From Xanthoparmelia taractica (lineage: Eukaryota > Ascomycota > Lecanoromycetes > Lecanorales > Parmeliaceae): a stretch of DNA of 19,896 bases. The position numbers and the translations under genes were made by a program. Below are positions 18,550 through 19,896 of this stretch, piece after piece. The first letter of the stretch is position 1. Each line of letters begins with the position of its first letter. The notes under the pieces are model-generated. The model did not search any database. It was not told the DNA's origin and saw nothing but the letters and a program-made list of their open reading frames with translations. The stretch covers positions 1-19,896 of the forward strand of contig JANQBS010000472.1 in assembly GCA_033085395.1 (NCBI GenBank). Reading direction: 5' to 3'.

Positions 18550-19040
18550 TTTCGCACATCTTACACTGCCCAAATCGAAATTTTGAAATATCTCCACAAA
18601 CACGTGCCATAATAACCTTAGATTGATGCCTTCTTATTCGGCTAGCTTTCTACTGCCCGAAACCCGGAAGTCATGGCCAATAGGGCTCAATGGCCACAAT
18701 TAGGTGTTCAGCCGCAAAACTTGAATGAGCACGCAACTTAGCTCATAGCAGAAGCAACAGCCTTACTAGCACTAGACAGAGGATAACCTTCAAAGCTGCC
18801 AGATCAGCCTTCCGAAATCGTTATCAACAGTGTTCAGATCTATACAACAAAAACCAGAGAGTAGCCTCCCTTCCACGAGATCCTCGATAAGCGAATCAGA
18901 TTAACGATCTTATTAAAATATCTCTTATCGAAGACATGACCCTTATTAAAAATTGCAGTTAACTATATCGCAACACAACGTAGTCGTAGATTTATTATCT
19001 AGCCGAAGAGAGTTGATGTTATGAGATTCGTAAAGAGAGT
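18550..19040 (+). pseudogene. degenerate stretch with one broken frame, unidentified
   Basis: A frame from ATG at 18673 to TGA at 18937 reads MANRAQWPQLGVQPQNLNEH, then LIAEATALLALDRG, SKLPDQPSEIVINSVQIYTT and FHEILDKRIRLTILL. It is interrupted by TAG, TAA and TAG, all of which could come from Gln codons by C-to-T change. It could be the end of the preceding decayed gene or a separate small relic. The last 130 bases become AT-richer. I do not recognise the protein. Confidence 0.3.
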
Positions 19041-19330
19041 TTCAATTAAGTCTTAGTCGAGTCTAGAGGAGCTAAGTGCATTCGATCGAGAAAAAGACGA
19101 AAGAACCGTAAAATTTTCTGGCACTACTATTACTGCTGGGAAGGGATAAGGGAGCAGCGATGTTATAAGAAGAGAAACGAAGGAAGGGGAGCAGAAGGGG
19201 GGGGGCAGAGAATTAGAGGGTGTGTGACAGAGAATGGGTAGGGAGTATAGAGAGGTAAGAGCGAGCATAGGGAGTAGCGAGGGAGTAGAGAAGGAGGAGG
19301 CAGGAAACAGGATAATCAGTCCTGTACTAA
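19041..19330. repeat. purine-rich (AGGGA/GAGAG) tract
   Basis: About 290 bases with the plus strand strongly biased to A and G, including a run of nine G near 19200 and repeated GGGAGTA/GGGAGTAG words (19240-19290). The 71-codon minus-strand frame over it is Ser/Pro/Leu-rich simply because of the pyrimidine bias. Such tracts occur in fungal promoters and as low-complexity spacers. Which applies here cannot be told. Confidence 0.55.
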
Positions 19331-19502
19331 ATTAAATGAAGGGGGATGTAGGGCAGTGGAGTCTGAACTGGCTGCCTCGTACATGGTCCCGAAAGGGATC
19401 GGAAATACACTCGGTATATGGTAAAAGGCATGATGTTGCATCATGCTTGGCTTGAATGCTCAGTACGCTATATCAATAATGACCTGATGGTGAATCAAGT
19501 AC
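19331..19502. other. short spacer with a GCATGATG hairpin
   Basis: 19428-19446 is GCATGATG, TTG, CATCATGC: a perfect 8-bp stem with a 3-base loop. Nothing else was recognised. The plus-strand frame at 19418-19684 crosses it but contains a Pro-rich run that mirrors the CCT repeat on this strand, and it is unlikely to be a gene. Confidence 0.4.
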
Positions 19503-19809
19503 TTAGCTCCAGCCTCTTACAGCTTTATCTTTTCCTTTGCTCGGGACAGGCAGCTGTGACTTCTTTCTATCCTCCTCCTCCTCCTCCTCCTTCTCCACCT
19601 CCCCAGTATCTTCTTCGCGCCGCCTTTTTCTCTGGGCCCGGGTGTCGATTATGGATTCTAGATTCAATTCCTCTGGAGACTTAGGTGTTTGGCTCGTTCC
19701 CTTCGGCGCTCGAGAGGCTGGCCTCGCATCTACCAATTTCGCAAACGTTTCGCCAAAAAAGGAAATTGAGAATCTTTTCCCTGTCTTTCTCGCCTTCTGA
19801 CCCGGCCAT
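19503..19809 (-). CDS. short acidic/basic low-complexity protein, apparent frameshift
   Basis: ATG at 19809-19807 gives MAGSEGEKDREKILNFLF, then the frame must drop one base within a run of six T (minus strand; plus A at 19755-19760). After that it continues FGETFAKLVDARPASRAPKG, SPEELNLESIIDTRAQRKRR, a Glu run made by the CCT/AGG repeat, and ends KGKDKAVRGWS with TAA at 19505-19503. About 101 codons. The composition (RKRRR basic patch next to six Glu) is that of a nuclear or linker segment. It lies about 60 bp inside the palindrome at the window edge. It may be the first exon or ORF of a mobile element or of a host gene, an intact gene with a sequencing error in the homopolymer, or a pseudogene. 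The protein family is not recognised. Confidence 0.4.
19570..19591. repeat. CCT trinucleotide repeat
   Basis: Seven consecutive CCT/TCC units on the plus strand, reading as GAG on the minus strand and forming the Glu run of the short minus-strand frame. This is likely to be length-variable between strains. Confidence 0.85.
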
Positions 19810-19832
19810 GCGATCTGAGTGCAAGGAACTTA

Positions 19833-19859
19833 ATAGTCCGCCCCCACTTTGCGGACTAT
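19833..19859. repeat. 9-bp stem hairpin
   Basis: ATAGTCCGC at 19833-19841 and its reverse complement GCGGACTAT at 19851-19859 are separated by nine bases. The same GGACTA/TAGTCC words recur in the adjacent palindrome. Confidence 0.85.
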
Positions 19860-19870
19860 CGGTCCAGACG

Positions 19871-19896
19871 GTCCAACTGGACTAGTCCAGTTGGAC
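19871..19896. repeat. perfect 26-bp palindrome at the window edge
   Basis: GTCCAACTGGACT meets its own reverse complement between 19883 and 19884. It ends exactly with the window, so it may extend further. Together with the neighbouring TAGTCCGC hairpin it looks like the terminal or subterminal repeats of a DNA transposon, but the other end is not in view. Confidence 0.85.

Noticed and set aside
19537..19885. Plus-strand Ser-rich and other frames near the right end
   Set aside because: The Ser/Pro runs mirror the CCT repeat, and the minus frame has more protein-like sequence on both sides of the repeat. The choice is not certain.

Overview
This window looks like a chromosome segment of a filamentous ascomycete (Pezizomycotina). 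Two things point there. First, the central block (about 1.67-16.1 kb) is extremely AT-rich, is rich in TpA and poor in CpA/TpG, yet keeps many CpG steps; that is the signature of repeat-induced point mutation (RIP). Second, the flanking normal-GC DNA holds a decayed copy of a characteristic fungal gene type, with a STAND-like helical N-terminus and a ubiquitin-like segment. No intact conventional gene, rRNA, tRNA or CRISPR array was found. Almost everything is a relic.

Layout. 1-430: mostly AT-rich. 430-1660: a normal-GC island with broken coding-like frames of unknown identity. 1.67-4.3 kb: AT-rich filler with minisatellites and a 276-bp inverted-repeat element (2476-2751) flanked by a perfect 8-bp target duplication. 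About 3.7-8.63 kb: minus-strand wreck of a Ty3/gypsy chromovirus, with reverse transcriptase, integrase and chromodomain recognisable in the order expected for the minus strand. The catalytic motifs are lost by G-to-A changes (YLDD read as YLNN, integrase Glu read as Lys).

8630-16499: a 7.87-kb segment bounded by long inverted arms whose tips match those of the 276-bp element. It contains a RIP-ruined hAT transposase (about 9.43-11.88 kb, minus) and, upstream on the same strand, a second long degenerate coding-like tract (about 12.5-15.1 kb) that I cannot identify. The 8-bp duplication and the shared tips suggest that the small element and the large segment belong to one hAT family. The large segment lacks a matching 8-bp duplication, so its two ends may not come from one clean insertion.

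16.5-17.0 kb: a short normal-GC stretch and a small AT-rich block. 17175-18549: the STAND-N/ubiquitin-like pseudogene. 18.55-19.0 kb: degenerate sequence with one broken frame. 19.04-19.33 kb: a purine-rich tract. 19503-19809: a short minus-strand frame with a Glu-rich run and one apparent frameshift in a homopolymer. 19833-19896: a hairpin and a perfect 26-bp palindrome that runs to the window edge, possibly the end of another mobile element.

The parts do not form a pathway. The window is a transposon graveyard next to a decayed gene of the fungal NLR-like repertoire.
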